In this document: in pieces, positions 16,080 to 24,764 of the stretch
Layout: every line of letters begins with the position of its first letter
How positions within the stretch are numbered: position 1 is the first letter of the stretch
Assembly (NCBI GenBank): GCA_965200235.1
Contig: OZ241339.1
Coordinates: 1,860,001 to 1,924,000, forward strand
Origin: Azotimanducus chitobiosivorans
Lineage (GTDB): Bacteria > Pseudomonadota > Gammaproteobacteria > Pseudomonadales > Azotimanducaceae
Direction: 5' to 3'
Length of the DNA: 64,000 nt
Program-made: the position numbers and the translations under genes
Notes under the pieces: model-generated
What the model was told of the DNA's origin: nothing
The model's database searches: none
The model's input: the letters and a program-made list of their open reading frames with translations, nothing else

Positions 16080-17651
16080 GTGAACTTCCTCGACTACATC
16101 ATCATCGCCGCCTATTTGGCGGGGTTGCTCGGCCTCGGCTATTTCTTCAGGGAGCAGCAGTCGAAAAAGGACTACTTCCTCGGCGGACGCCAGCTCGGTG
16201 TTTTCCCGCTGACGCTGTCTACTATGGCCACCCAGCTTTCGGCCATCAGCTTCATTTCAGCACCTGCTTTCGTCGCCCTGCGCGAAGGCGGCGGCATGGT
16301 GTGGCTGTCCTACGAATTCGCCGTGCCCATCGCGATGCTGCTCTTGATGGTGTACGTGCTGCCCCCGCTCTACCGCTCCGGCGTCGTCAGCATTTACGAT
16401 TTTCTCGAACGTCGCTTCGCGCTTTCCACCCGACTGCTGATCTCGCTGGTATTCATGATCAGCCGCGCCTTCGGCACGAGCATCGCCATCTACGCCACCG
16501 CGCTCATTCTCAACACGGCCATGGGCATCGACTTCCTGCTCGCCATCGCCGTCATTGGGGTCATCACGCTGATCTACTCGCTGCAAGGCGGGATGAAGGC
16601 TGTGGTGTATTCGGACGCGGCGCAGATGATCCTCATATTCGCCGGCGTGGCGATGATCCTGGCGCTGTCCCTGCACAACATAGGCGGCCTGGAGGTCTTC
16701 CTCGCCAACATCGATAGCAGCCGCCTGACCGTTCTGCGCACCGACTCCTGGGGCTTCTCGGGCGACGAATGGGGGCTCTGGCCGATGATTTTCGGCGGCA
16801 TCGTGCTCTATGCGTCCTACTACGGCTGCGACCAGACGCAAGCGCAGCGCACCCTGTCGGCCAAGGATGAACATTCGGTGCGGCGGATACTGATGTTCAA
16901 TGGGCTGGCGAGGTTTCCGGTAGTGCTGCTGTACTGTGTCGTCGGACTCGTGCTTGGCGTCTTCGCCACGCTCAACCCGGAATTTCTCGCCCAAGTCGAT
17001 CCCGATGTCCCCGACACGCTGGTGCCGCTGTTCATCGTCGAGTACATGCCCAATGGACTCATTGGCCTGCTGATCGTCGCCCTGCTCGCGGCATCCATGT
17101 CGTCTTTGAGTTCGGTGGTCAATTCGCTCTCGGCGGTCAGCATCGAGGATTACACGCGCTTGAGCGGCAAGACACTTGAGCGCGGCGCCTATGTGTTCTG
17201 GTCCCGAGCCAGCGTATTGTTCTGGGGCCTCGTGATCGTCGCGCTGTCGATCTTCGGCGGCAGCATCGCGCCGACAGTCATCGAAGCGATCAATATGATC
17301 GGCTCGGTGTTCTACGGTCCGATACTGGCAACCTTCCTATTGGCCATCTTGCGCCCCAAGGTCGGCTCGAAAGGCGCCAACGCCGGCTTGCTGGCAGGCG
17401 TCGGCTTGAATATCTATCTGTGGGCAGCGCAGCCCGATGTGTTCTGGCTTTGGTGGAACGTGACTGGCTGCCTGACCGCCATCGTCGTCGCCCTGCTCGT
17501 CGCGGCTTTCGTCAACACCGGCAATGAAGCGTCGGGCCGGCAAGTCGATGCAGCCATCGGCATCTGGCAGCGCGATCAAACGACCATTCTCTTGCTTGCA
17601 TTCGCCGCGATGCTCCTGATCGGCTGGCTGACGCCGATTGTTTTAGCTTGA
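16080..17651 (+). CDS. Sodium:solute symporter (SSS family)
   Basis: A 523-residue, roughly 13-helix membrane protein starting with GTG (NFLDYIIIAAYLAGLLGLGY). It has the family segments DYFLGGRQLGVFPLTLS, SLQGGMKAVVYSDAAQMILI and MSSLSSVVNSLSAVSIEDY; the last marks the sugar/SGLT-like branch. It is 46 bp downstream of the TonB receptor on the same strand and is probably co-transcribed. Together they would carry the same small glycoside across both membranes. It converges on the GH63-like hydrolase, whose stop lies 4 bp away. Confidence 0.92.
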   Translation: MNFLDYIIIAAYLAGLLGLGYFFREQQSKKDYFLGGRQLGVFPLTLSTMATQLSAISFISAPAFVALREGGGMVWLSYEFAVPIAMLLLMVYVLPPLYRSGVVSIYDFLERRFALSTRLLISLVFMISRAFGTSIAIYATALILNTAMGIDFLLAIAVIGVITLIYSLQGGMKAVVYSDAAQMILIFAGVAMILALSLHNIGGLEVFLANIDSSRLTVLRTDSWGFSGDEWGLWPMIFGGIVLYASYYGCDQTQAQRTLSAKDEHSVRRILMFNGLARFPVVLLYCVVGLVLGVFATLNPEFLAQVDPDVPDTLVPLFIVEYMPNGLIGLLIVALLAASMSSLSSVVNSLSAVSIEDYTRLSGKTLERGAYVFWSRASVLFWGLVIVALSIFGGSIAPTVIEAINMIGSVFYGPILATFLLAILRPKVGSKGANAGLLAGVGLNIYLWAAQPDVFWLWWNVTGCLTAIVVALLVAAFVNTGNEASGRQVDAAIGIWQRDQTTILLLAFAAMLLIGWLTPIVLA

Positions 17652-17655
17652 GCGC

Positions 17656-18918
17656 CTACTCTCCTGCCAGCCAAAACAGGGCCACCGCCGCGGTCCACGA
17701 GAACTCACCGCCGCCGCATCCCTCGCCAGTTTCCGACCCGTAGTATTCGAAGTAGCCGCCAGCCGCTTCAATGCACTTGATGCTTTGCGTCCGCACGTCT
17801 GCAGCGAGCTCATCATAGCCATAGGCGGCCAAGCCGTCGGCGATCATCCAGTTGATATGCAGCCAGACCGGGCCGCGCCAGTAGCACGTTGGTTCATAGC
17901 GGGGGCTTTCGGGATGGGTCGATGCCAGCGAGAAGCGGCTCGCGGCAAGCCATTCTTCGATAAGCGACGCCATCTGGCTCGCTTGGCGTTCACTCGCGAG
18001 CAATCCGAACAACGGCAGCAGCGTGGCCGTGGTGCGTTCGGCGAGCGGCGCGCCGGAGACCTTGTCGCGATTGAGAAAACAGTGGTGATCTTCGGACCAG
18101 CAGCCGCTCATCGCGCGGCGCGTGCGAGCAAGTTGCGCCTCCAGATCCGGGATGGCCGAATCGAGACCGAATTGCTGGCACAGTGAGACCAGTTCGCGTG
18201 TTGCGCGGTGCAGGATGGAGACGATGGTGAGATCAACCACGCGGAACGGCGATGAAGTGCTCATGCGGCGCGGGTCGGCATGATTGTGCTTGAGAAACTC
18301 GATCAGATAGAGGTAGCGATCATATTCTCCGTGGCTTGGTCGCTGGCACTCGTCCACATGCCCGAGGTCGCGGCGCTGATACTCCCACTCTACCCGCGGC
18401 ACGCGCGCGAGCGGCGCATCCCACGCCGGGCTGTTGTCCATGCCCGACTCCCAAGGGTGATAGGTTTCGACGAGACCACTCTTGCCAAGATCGCGATCCC
18501 GATACCACCAGCGATGATGTGCGAGCAGTTTCGGCAGCAGCGCTTCGACCTCGGCGCGCGCCGCCGCTGACGCTTTGGAGCGATCGAGCATCATCGCGAT
18601 TGCCAGTGCCCAGACGGGGGGCTGCGAAACAGTGCTCGACGGAATGCGAGAATTGGCGCCCCAGACTTCCGAGCCGGGAAAATACGAGTCCGAATCGCTA
18701 TGAAACAGGATATGCGGCAACAGGCCGTTCTCCCACTGACCATCGAACATGGTGCGCGCCTCATGCCAGGCGCGCCCCTCATCGAAGCAGTGCCAGCCCA
18801 AGGCAATGATGGCGGAGTCCCAGTTCCATTGGAAGGGGTAGAGCCCGCGCGTCGGTACTGTGTAGCCGCCGAGGTCGTTACTCCGCAATATCGCGCGGGC
18901 CGCGTCAAGATCAATCAT
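17656..18918 (-). CDS. GH63-like glycoside hydrolase (glucosylglycerate/mannosylglycerate hydrolase type)
   Basis: A 420-residue (alpha/alpha)6-barrel enzyme. Diagnostic segments are FQWNWDSAIIALGW, GLVETYHPWESGMDNSPAWD (catalytic Asp region), YWRGPVWLHINWMIADGL and GEGCGGGEFSWTAA (catalytic Glu region). This combination is typical of the bacterial GH63 group that cleaves glucosylglycerate or mannosylglycerate, and the size fits. No signal peptide is present once ATG 18918 is used, so it acts in the cytoplasm. A 142-codon upstream extension of the frame is rejected because it runs antisense through the kinase gene. It is transcribed away from that kinase, with a palindrome between them. Confidence 0.85.
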   Translation of the reverse strand: MIDLDAARAILRSNDLGGYTVPTRGLYPFQWNWDSAIIALGWHCFDEGRAWHEARTMFDGQWENGLLPHILFHSDSDSYFPGSEVWGANSRIPSSTVSQPPVWALAIAMMLDRSKASAAARAEVEALLPKLLAHHRWWYRDRDLGKSGLVETYHPWESGMDNSPAWDAPLARVPRVEWEYQRRDLGHVDECQRPSHGEYDRYLYLIEFLKHNHADPRRMSTSSPFRVVDLTIVSILHRATRELVSLCQQFGLDSAIPDLEAQLARTRRAMSGCWSEDHHCFLNRDKVSGAPLAERTTATLLPLFGLLASERQASQMASLIEEWLAASRFSLASTHPESPRYEPTCYWRGPVWLHINWMIADGLAAYGYDELAADVRTQSIKCIEAAGGYFEYYGSETGEGCGGGEFSWTAAVALFWLAGE

Positions 18919-18981
18919 ATTCCGCGGTCGCAGCGGGTCATTCTCTGTTGCCTCGGTTTGGGTCGATGGCGGTCTGGCTGA

Positions 18982-19006
18982 TATTTTACCCGAAGTGAGT
19001 AAAATA
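18982..19006. promoter_or_regulatory. Palindromic operator between divergent hydrolase and kinase genes
   Basis: TATTTTAC and GTAAAATA are perfect 8-bp arms with a 9-bp spacer. The site lies 64 bp from the hydrolase start and 28 bp from the kinase start, the right place to control both. AT-rich arms of this shape resemble operators of ROK repressors (NagC/Mlc type), and a ROK gene is 6 kb away in the same locus. Binding is inferred. Confidence 0.65.
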
Positions 19007-19033
19007 CCACCGCACAGCAGATCGACAGCCAAT

Positions 19034-20077
19034 ATGGAGCTACAAGACAAGTGTGCCCAGCTCGTTGAACGCTTGACGCTGGCATCTGCGGGCGACATCG
19101 TTTCAATCAAGCCGTTGAGCGGCGGCGTGTCGTGCGACATCGCTGCTGTCGATCTGGGAACACGGACGATATGCGTCAAATTCGCACTGCCGAAGCTGCG
19201 GGTGGCCGAGGACTGGCATGCGCCGCCACGGCGCAACTCGGCGGAATACAAGTGGCTCGAATTTGCCCAGCGAGTAGTGCCGAGCTCGACGCCGACGCTG
19301 CTTGGTCGCGACGATGCCCTGTGCGGCTTCGCGATGGAATTCATCGCGCCTAGGAGCGCCTATCTTTGGAAAACGGCGCTTCTTGCTGGCGCGCCCATGC
19401 AGGATGAGGCGCACCAAGTCGGCGATACGCTAGGACGCATTCATGTGGCGTCGTCACAGCCGGACTTCGACACCAGCCGATTTCAAAACCACGCGGATTT
19501 TCGCGATTTGCGGCTTGCGCCATACTTGGAATTCACCGCGTCAAAGCACGGCGATGTCAAGGGCAGATTGCTGAAGCTGGTCGCCATGTTGGAGATGTCA
19601 CAGGCAAAAACCAGCGTGCTCATCCACGGCGACGTCAGCCCCAAGAATATCTTTTTTCGTCGCGGCCACTGCATGATCTTGGACGCCGAGTGCGCAACAA
19701 TGGGTGACGCCGCCTTCGACCTCGCCTTCTGCGTGAATCATCTCGCGCTCAAGGCCTTTCATATGCCGCAACGCGCGCGCGCGCTTCTTGCCGAGCTACT
19801 CGCCCTGTGGCAGGCGTATCGGGCGCATGTCGCTTGGGAGTCCCCAGACGATCTTGAACGCCGAATCGCCGAACTGCTACCAGCGCTCATGCTGGCGCGA
19901 ATCGATGGCAAGTCGCCGGTCGAATACCTGACTGAAACGACACGCGCGCAGGTTCGAACCGTCGCGATTGAACTCTTGAAGCAGTCGCCAACCACGCTCG
20001 ACGAGTTGGCCGCACGTCTCGCGCACGCCTGCGCTACTATGGCTCGAACCCCATTTCGAAAACAACAGCCAACGTGA
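19034..20077 (+). CDS. APH-fold small-molecule kinase
   Basis: A 347-residue protein of the aminoglycoside/choline phosphotransferase fold. The nucleotide loop region is PLSGGVSCDIAAVDLG, the lysine is in TICVKFALPKL, the catalytic loop is VLIHGDVSPKNIFF, and the metal-binding segment is MILDAECATMGDAAFDLAF. Proteins of this fold phosphorylate hydroxyls on sugars, choline, aminoglycosides or small metabolites. ATG 19034 is preferred over GTG 18995, which lies inside the operator. Beside a GH63-like hydrolase it could phosphorylate a released sugar or glycerate. That role is a guess; antibiotic resistance is not suggested by context. Confidence 0.8.
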   Translation: MELQDKCAQLVERLTLASAGDIVSIKPLSGGVSCDIAAVDLGTRTICVKFALPKLRVAEDWHAPPRRNSAEYKWLEFAQRVVPSSTPTLLGRDDALCGFAMEFIAPRSAYLWKTALLAGAPMQDEAHQVGDTLGRIHVASSQPDFDTSRFQNHADFRDLRLAPYLEFTASKHGDVKGRLLKLVAMLEMSQAKTSVLIHGDVSPKNIFFRRGHCMILDAECATMGDAAFDLAFCVNHLALKAFHMPQRARALLAELLALWQAYRAHVAWESPDDLERRIAELLPALMLARIDGKSPVEYLTETTRAQVRTVAIELLKQSPTTLDELAARLAHACATMARTPFRKQQPT

Positions 20078-20886
20078 TCACCGAAGCCGAGGATTTCCGG
20101 GCGGAGAGCGCATCGCTCTATGCGTTGCTCAGCGATATAAGCGAGGAAGATTTCGCGCAGCCGACGCTCTTTAAGCGTTGGAGCAGCAATCAAATCCTGC
20201 GCCATCTGCATGCGTGGAACTGGGCGGCAAGCGCCTCGCTCTCCGAACCAGAGCGATTTGTGCAATACCTCGGCGATATGCAATCGCATATGCAAAACGG
20301 CAAGACCATGTCGGACATGGAACTGGCGTTTTGTGACGGCATGGAAGGCGCCGCCCTCCTCGACCTGTGGCAAGAAACCTATCACGCATGCGCCGACCGG
20401 TTCGCGGGCGCCGACCCCAAGCAGCGCGTCAAATGGGCCGGCCCCGACATGAGCGCCCGCTCATCGATTACGGCTCGGCAAATGGAAACCTGGGCGCACG
20501 GCCAAGCGATATTCGATCGCTTCGGCGCTCGCCGCATGGACGCTGACCGCGTTCGCAACATTGCCCATCTCGGCGTCAACACCTTTGGCTGGACCTTCGC
20601 CACTCGCGGTCAACAGCCACCGGGCGCGCCGCCAGCAGTGCGCCTGACCGCGCCATCGGGCGCGATTTGGGAATGGCACGCGGACAGCGCCAGCGGCTTG
20701 ATCGAAGGCGCGGCGACCGAGTTCTGCCAGGTCGTCACGCAAACGCGCAATATCCTCGACACATCGCTCAAAGTGACAGGCGAAGTAGCGACGCTGTGGA
20801 TGGCGAACGCGCAGTGCTTCGCCGGCGGCCCTGAAGAACCCCCAGCCCCCGGCGCGAGGCACCTGCAAATGGGCTACACTTCGAGT

Positions 20887-20895
<9 letters not shown>
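20074..20895 (+). CDS. TIGR03084/DinB-like metal-binding protein
   Basis: A 273-residue protein resembling the TIGR03084 family, related to mycothiol-dependent maleylpyruvate isomerases and DinB four-helix proteins. Candidate metal ligands are His in NQILRHLHAWNWAA and in QMETWAHGQAIFD. Its function is unknown; the family probably catalyses a thiol-dependent reaction or senses a small molecule. GTG 20074 overlaps the kinase stop (GTGA), so the two are translationally coupled. Its last codons run into the P1 stem of rnpB, and the rnpB promoter lies inside its 3' end. Confidence 0.75.
20875..20880 (+). promoter_or_regulatory. Probable -10 box of rnpB
   Basis: TACACT lies 6 bp before the predicted 5' end of RNase P RNA (20887), the normal spacing. 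No good -35 match is seen 17 bp upstream. The box is inside the preceding coding sequence. Confidence 0.5.
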
Positions 20896-21255
<360 letters not shown>

Positions 21256-21264
<9 letters not shown>

Positions 21265-22098
21265 CTTGCTTGCGAGCGCCCGCTTGTAGATGGCGCCGCG
21301 CGATTCCCCGGTGGCCGCTGCCACGAGACGCGCCGACTGCGATGGCGAGAGTTCGGCGAGCAAGACCTGCAAGAGGCGCTCGGCGCTGTCTGATATGGAA
21401 TGTTCCGTGGTTCGCTCGCGCCGCTCGACAATGAGCACCAGCTCGCCGCGCGGCGCTTCGCCCGCAAACTGCTCGCGCATCTCGCTCAGGCGCCCCGAGC
21501 GCACTTGCTCGTGCATTTTGGTGAGTTCGCGGCCAACCATCACGCGCCTGTCCCCCATGACCGCCAGAAGATCATCAAGCGCCGCGAGCAAGCGATGCGG
21601 CGCTTCATAGAGAACAATCGAAAGCGTCATCGAATCAAGCTCGCGCAGCCGCTTTCGTCGTGCTTCGCCGCGACTCGGCAGGAATCCCTCGAACACAAAG
21701 CGCTCGCTTGCCAAAGGACAGATGCTGAGCGCCGTGACCAGCGCGCTCGGGCCGGGGATCGGCACCACCTTGCATCCTGCTTCAAAGGCGGCTTTCACCA
21801 GCAAATGCCCGGGGTCTGAAATCAGCGGTGTGCCGGCGTCGCTGATGAGCGCAACCGACGCGCCGTCGCTCAGCTTGGCGGTCAATTCGCGAATGCGCCG
21901 CCGCTCGTTGTGCTCATTGACTGATACCAGTGGCTTGGGAAATGCGTCAATATGGGTGAGCAGCGCGCGCGACCGTCTCGTATCCTCCGCCGCAACCAAG
22001 TCCGCTGCACGTAAAATCTCGACGGCGCGCAGGGTAATATCCGCAAGGTGGCCTATCGGCGTGGCAACCACATACAAGATCCCTTCATTGATGACTGC
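21256..22098 (-). CDS. rsmI: 16S rRNA 2'-O-ribose C1402 methyltransferase
   Basis: A 280-residue tetrapyrrole-methylase-fold enzyme that methylates C1402 of 16S rRNA using SAM. It has LYVVATPIGHLADITLRAVE, AAEDTRRSRALL, LISDAGTPLISDPG, PIPGPSALVTALS and IVLYEAPHR, all in family order. No ATG fits. I chose TTG 22098 because AGGAG lies 11 bases upstream and the length then matches E. coli RsmI (286); TTG 22077 is an alternative. The divergent lpoA starts at 22091, so the two 5' ends overlap or nearly touch. Linkage to rnpB, lpoA and yraN is the standard gammaproteobacterial arrangement. Confidence 0.93.
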
Positions 22099-23638
22099 CA
22101 ACTCTCGAAAATCTCCTGTGTATGCGATAGCGCAAACGACTCTGCTCGTCGTTATTCTCGCAGTATCGGGCTGCGAAAGCACCACGCAGGAGACGAGTGA
22201 GCAGGCGACAACCGCACGAGAGGCGACGGAGCGTGCCACGCAGGGCTTGCGTGGCAAGGATACTAAGGCGAACTCATCTGCGACCACTGCGCTGACGATG
22301 CGCCGCGCAGAACTACTCGTTGAGCAAGGGCAAGGCGGTGAAGCACTTCGCACACTTGAGTCGATTGCCGATCATGCGCGCGATCAGGACTGGCTAGACC
22401 TCTATTGGAAGGCGCTGCTGCTCACACCGAAGGGCAAGGCGCTCACGAGCGCAGACACTCTCGTCGCGCAGCAGCGAATATTGACGACCGCTTTCGGCGA
22501 TGCTTCTAGCGTGTTCAATGACGCGCATATGCCGCAGAGCGTACGCACGATCTTTCACGCACCCGATATTGAGACGCACGTCGCCCTCGTGCTGCCGCTC
22601 GATGGGCCGCTCGAAGCCTTCGGCAACGCCTTCCTTGAAGGGTTCACGACCGCATGGTATGCCAATTTCAAGGATACAAACGTGCGCTTCACGCTCTACG
22701 ATGCCGATACGCTGCGCGAAGCGACGGATTACTCGCACCTCGCCTCCGAATTTGCTGCGCAGGACATTGATGTCGTGATCGGCCCGGTGTCTCGACCCAA
22801 GCTTGCAAGCATGCAGCGTGCCTTGCCAAACAGTCTCGGCTGGATTGCGCTCAATCGTCTTCCCGATGCGAGCACCTTGAACCAAGGCCAATTCGCCTTC
22901 GAACTATCGACCGAGGACGAAGTCGAAGCCTTGGCTGAGCGCATACGCACCGAATATGCAATCCGCATACTCGCCTATTATTCCCCCACTGGCTGGTCGA
23001 TGCGCGCTGCGGATACGCTTGAAGCCGCACTCGGTGCGGAGCGGCTGATCGGCAAGGTTGAGCTGAGCGACGCCGCCAAAGCGCCTGAAGAAGTCGGGCT
23101 GTCATTGCTCGTGGATGGGTCGGATGCACGCATTCGCACGATACGCAGGTTGCTTCAGGGCGCCGTTGACACCAAAGCGCGCAGGCGCCAAGACCTTGAC
23201 GCTGTGGTCATGCTGGTCGATGGCAACCTTGCACAAACGCTTGCCCCGGCGCTTCGCTTTCACGATGCTGGCAATCTGCAGGTGTTCACGACTTCGCGCA
23301 TGATCCGCGAAGTGCCAGCGGACGAATATCGCATCCTTGATGGGGCCGCGTTCTTCGATCTGCCGTGGAATCTTTACGACTCAGAATTCAAGCAACAAGT
23401 GCGCTCGGAGTTTGGCGAGGTTGCGCCCTTGATCGAGACTTTCCGCGCCATTGGCGTTGATTGCTTCCGCCTCGCGGATCGGTTCAATGTGCTACGGGTG
23501 GTGCAACGCGAAGGACTCTCGGACGTATTGCAAGGCGCGAGCGGGACGCTACGGACGAGCGGCACTCGTATTGAGCGGCAATTGGTCTGGAGTCAGGTGC
23601 GATCAGGCAGCATCGAACCAGTTGACGCCGCACAGTAG
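22091..23638 (+). CDS. lpoA: Penicillin-binding protein activator LpoA-like outer-membrane lipoprotein
   Basis: A 515-residue lipoprotein. The signal LLVVILAVSGC gives a lipidated Cys28. The N-terminal part is helical and repeat-like (MRRAELLVEQGQGGEALRTL), and the rest is a two-lobed periplasmic-binding fold (HVALVLPLDGPLEAFGNAF; DVVIGPVSRPKLASM). LpoA in E. coli reaches through the peptidoglycan to activate PBP1A. ATG 22091 is chosen because the lipoprotein signal starts there; earlier in-frame codons run antisense through rsmI. The gene is followed 10 bp later by yraN, then dolP. Confidence 0.92.
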   Translation: MTANSRKSPVYAIAQTTLLVVILAVSGCESTTQETSEQATTAREATERATQGLRGKDTKANSSATTALTMRRAELLVEQGQGGEALRTLESIADHARDQDWLDLYWKALLLTPKGKALTSADTLVAQQRILTTAFGDASSVFNDAHMPQSVRTIFHAPDIETHVALVLPLDGPLEAFGNAFLEGFTTAWYANFKDTNVRFTLYDADTLREATDYSHLASEFAAQDIDVVIGPVSRPKLASMQRALPNSLGWIALNRLPDASTLNQGQFAFELSTEDEVEALAERIRTEYAIRILAYYSPTGWSMRAADTLEAALGAERLIGKVELSDAAKAPEEVGLSLLVDGSDARIRTIRRLLQGAVDTKARRRQDLDAVVMLVDGNLAQTLAPALRFHDAGNLQVFTTSRMIREVPADEYRILDGAAFFDLPWNLYDSEFKQQVRSEFGEVAPLIETFRAIGVDCFRLADRFNVLRVVQREGLSDVLQGASGTLRTSGTRIERQLVWSQVRSGSIEPVDAAQ

Positions 23639-23648
23639 GGCAAGCGGC

Positions 23649-24047
23649 GTGACTGGCGCAAACGCTCGCATGAACGCTGGTGCACGCGCCGAACGTTATG
23701 TGGCGCGCCTGATGAGGCGGCGCGGATTCACCATTCTGGCGCGTAACTTTCGCTCAAAAGCTGGCGAGATTGACCTCATCGCTCAGCAGGGCGAGCTGCT
23801 GGTGGTGATGGAAGTTCGCTATCGACGTAGCGACGAATGGGGGAAGCCCAAGGATACGGTGACAGCAGGCAAGCAAGCACATATTATTCGATGCGCGCAG
23901 GACTATTTGCGTCGTCATCCTGAGCTGAAGCGTGCCCGAGTGCGCTTTGATATCGCGGGCGTCTCACGGCGAGGGTTGTTCCTGACCTGCGATTGGGTGG
24001 AAAATGCCTTTCATGCCGACTTGTCCAGAGGAACCCGCCGATGGTGA
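23649..24047 (+). CDS. yraN: YraN family (UPF0102) endonuclease-like protein
   Basis: A 132-residue PD-(D/E)XK-fold protein. It has ERYVARLMRRRGFTILARNF, KAGEIDLIAQQGELLVVMEV (the E-I-D and E-V motif residues) and RYRRSDEWGKPKDTVTAGK. Its cellular role is unresolved, although a nuclease function is suggested by the fold. GTG 23649 is preferred because AGGG lies 8 bases upstream; ATG 23670 has no ribosome site. It overlaps dolP by 7 bp, so the two are coupled. The diaA gene found here in E. coli is missing. Confidence 0.9.
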   Translation: MTGANARMNAGARAERYVARLMRRRGFTILARNFRSKAGEIDLIAQQGELLVVMEVRYRRSDEWGKPKDTVTAGKQAHIIRCAQDYLRRHPELKRARVRFDIAGVSRRGLFLTCDWVENAFHADLSRGTRRW

Positions 24048-24634
24048 TTCCCTCATCGAATAATTTGCGATGCTGCGCACTTCTCCTCGTGTGTGTAACG
24101 ATGGTCTCGTGCGGCAACTACACGGGCGAAGGCAGAACGCCCGGCGTCTTTATCGACGATGCGTACATTGAAAGCACAGCCGCTGACCTGATCGGGAAGG
24201 CGCACAAAGATTTTGCAGATGCGCGCCTGAAGGTTGTGAGCATGGAAGCCAAGGTGCTGCTCGCCGGCGAAGTGCCAAGCCAAGCTTTGAAGACGCTCGC
24301 CGAACAGCAGGTGCTGAAGATCAGGCAGGTGCGCGGCGTCTTCAACGAACTGGCAGTGAGCGCCAAGCCAGCGTTCCTCGGCCGAGCCAACGACACAACG
24401 ATTACACTCAAAGTCAAAACGAGGCTGCTCAATAATCCAGACGTTGCTGGACTTCGCATCAAGGTGGTGACAGTCAATCAAGTCGTCTATTTGATGGGGT
24501 CTTTGGATGAAAAAGAGGGCGAGCTTGCGGGCAAGATTGCCTCGGAGACCTCCGGCGTACTGAAAGTTGTCAAGCTGTTTGAGTACGTGCAGCCGGTGAC
24601 GGGCAATTCTTCAACGGCCGAAACCAAGGAATAG
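24041..24634 (+). CDS. dolP: BON-domain outer-membrane lipoprotein, DolP (YraP) type
   Basis: A 197-residue lipoprotein with signal ALLLVCVTMVSC (Cys24) and two BON domains (about 50-115 and 125-190; ITLKVKTRLLNNPDV marks the second). DolP binds anionic phospholipid at the outer membrane, supports BamA and connects envelope integrity with septal peptidoglycan splitting. ATG 24041 has AGAGGA upstream and overlaps the yraN stop. It shares an operon with lpoA and yraN. Confidence 0.92.
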   Translation: MVIPSSNNLRCCALLLVCVTMVSCGNYTGEGRTPGVFIDDAYIESTAADLIGKAHKDFADARLKVVSMEAKVLLAGEVPSQALKTLAEQQVLKIRQVRGVFNELAVSAKPAFLGRANDTTITLKVKTRLLNNPDVAGLRIKVVTVNQVVYLMGSLDEKEGELAGKIASETSGVLKVVKLFEYVQPVTGNSSTAETKE

Positions 24635-24700
24635 GTCAATGAAGGTGCCGAACGTGCGCCACCTGTCCTCAATCACTTGTGCGCGAACGCAACCTCACTT

Positions 24701-24729
24701 TTGACACACAACACATATCGGCATAAGGT
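24701..24729 (+). promoter_or_regulatory. Candidate uvrA promoter
   Basis: TTGACA (24701-24706) and TAAGGT (24724-24729) are 17 bp apart, 36 bp before the uvrA TTG start. The -35 is perfect, the -10 poor (3/6). No LexA box is visible, so SOS control is not evident. Confidence 0.45.
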
Positions 24730-24764
24730 TACCGGTTTGCCGCACGCTTGGTGATCAGAAGACC

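Noticed and set aside
18919..19344. A 142-codon N-terminal extension of the GH63-like hydrolase
   Set aside because: It runs antisense through the kinase gene and across the palindrome, and its sequence is unlike the family; ATG 18918 fits better.
19034..20077. Antibiotic-resistance aminoglycoside phosphotransferase
   Set aside because: The fold matches, but context is a glycoside locus and no resistance-type features or mobile flanks are adjacent; a metabolic kinase is more likely.
24635..24764. LexA (SOS) box upstream of uvrA
   Set aside because: No CTGT-N8-ACAG-like palindrome is visible in the gap.
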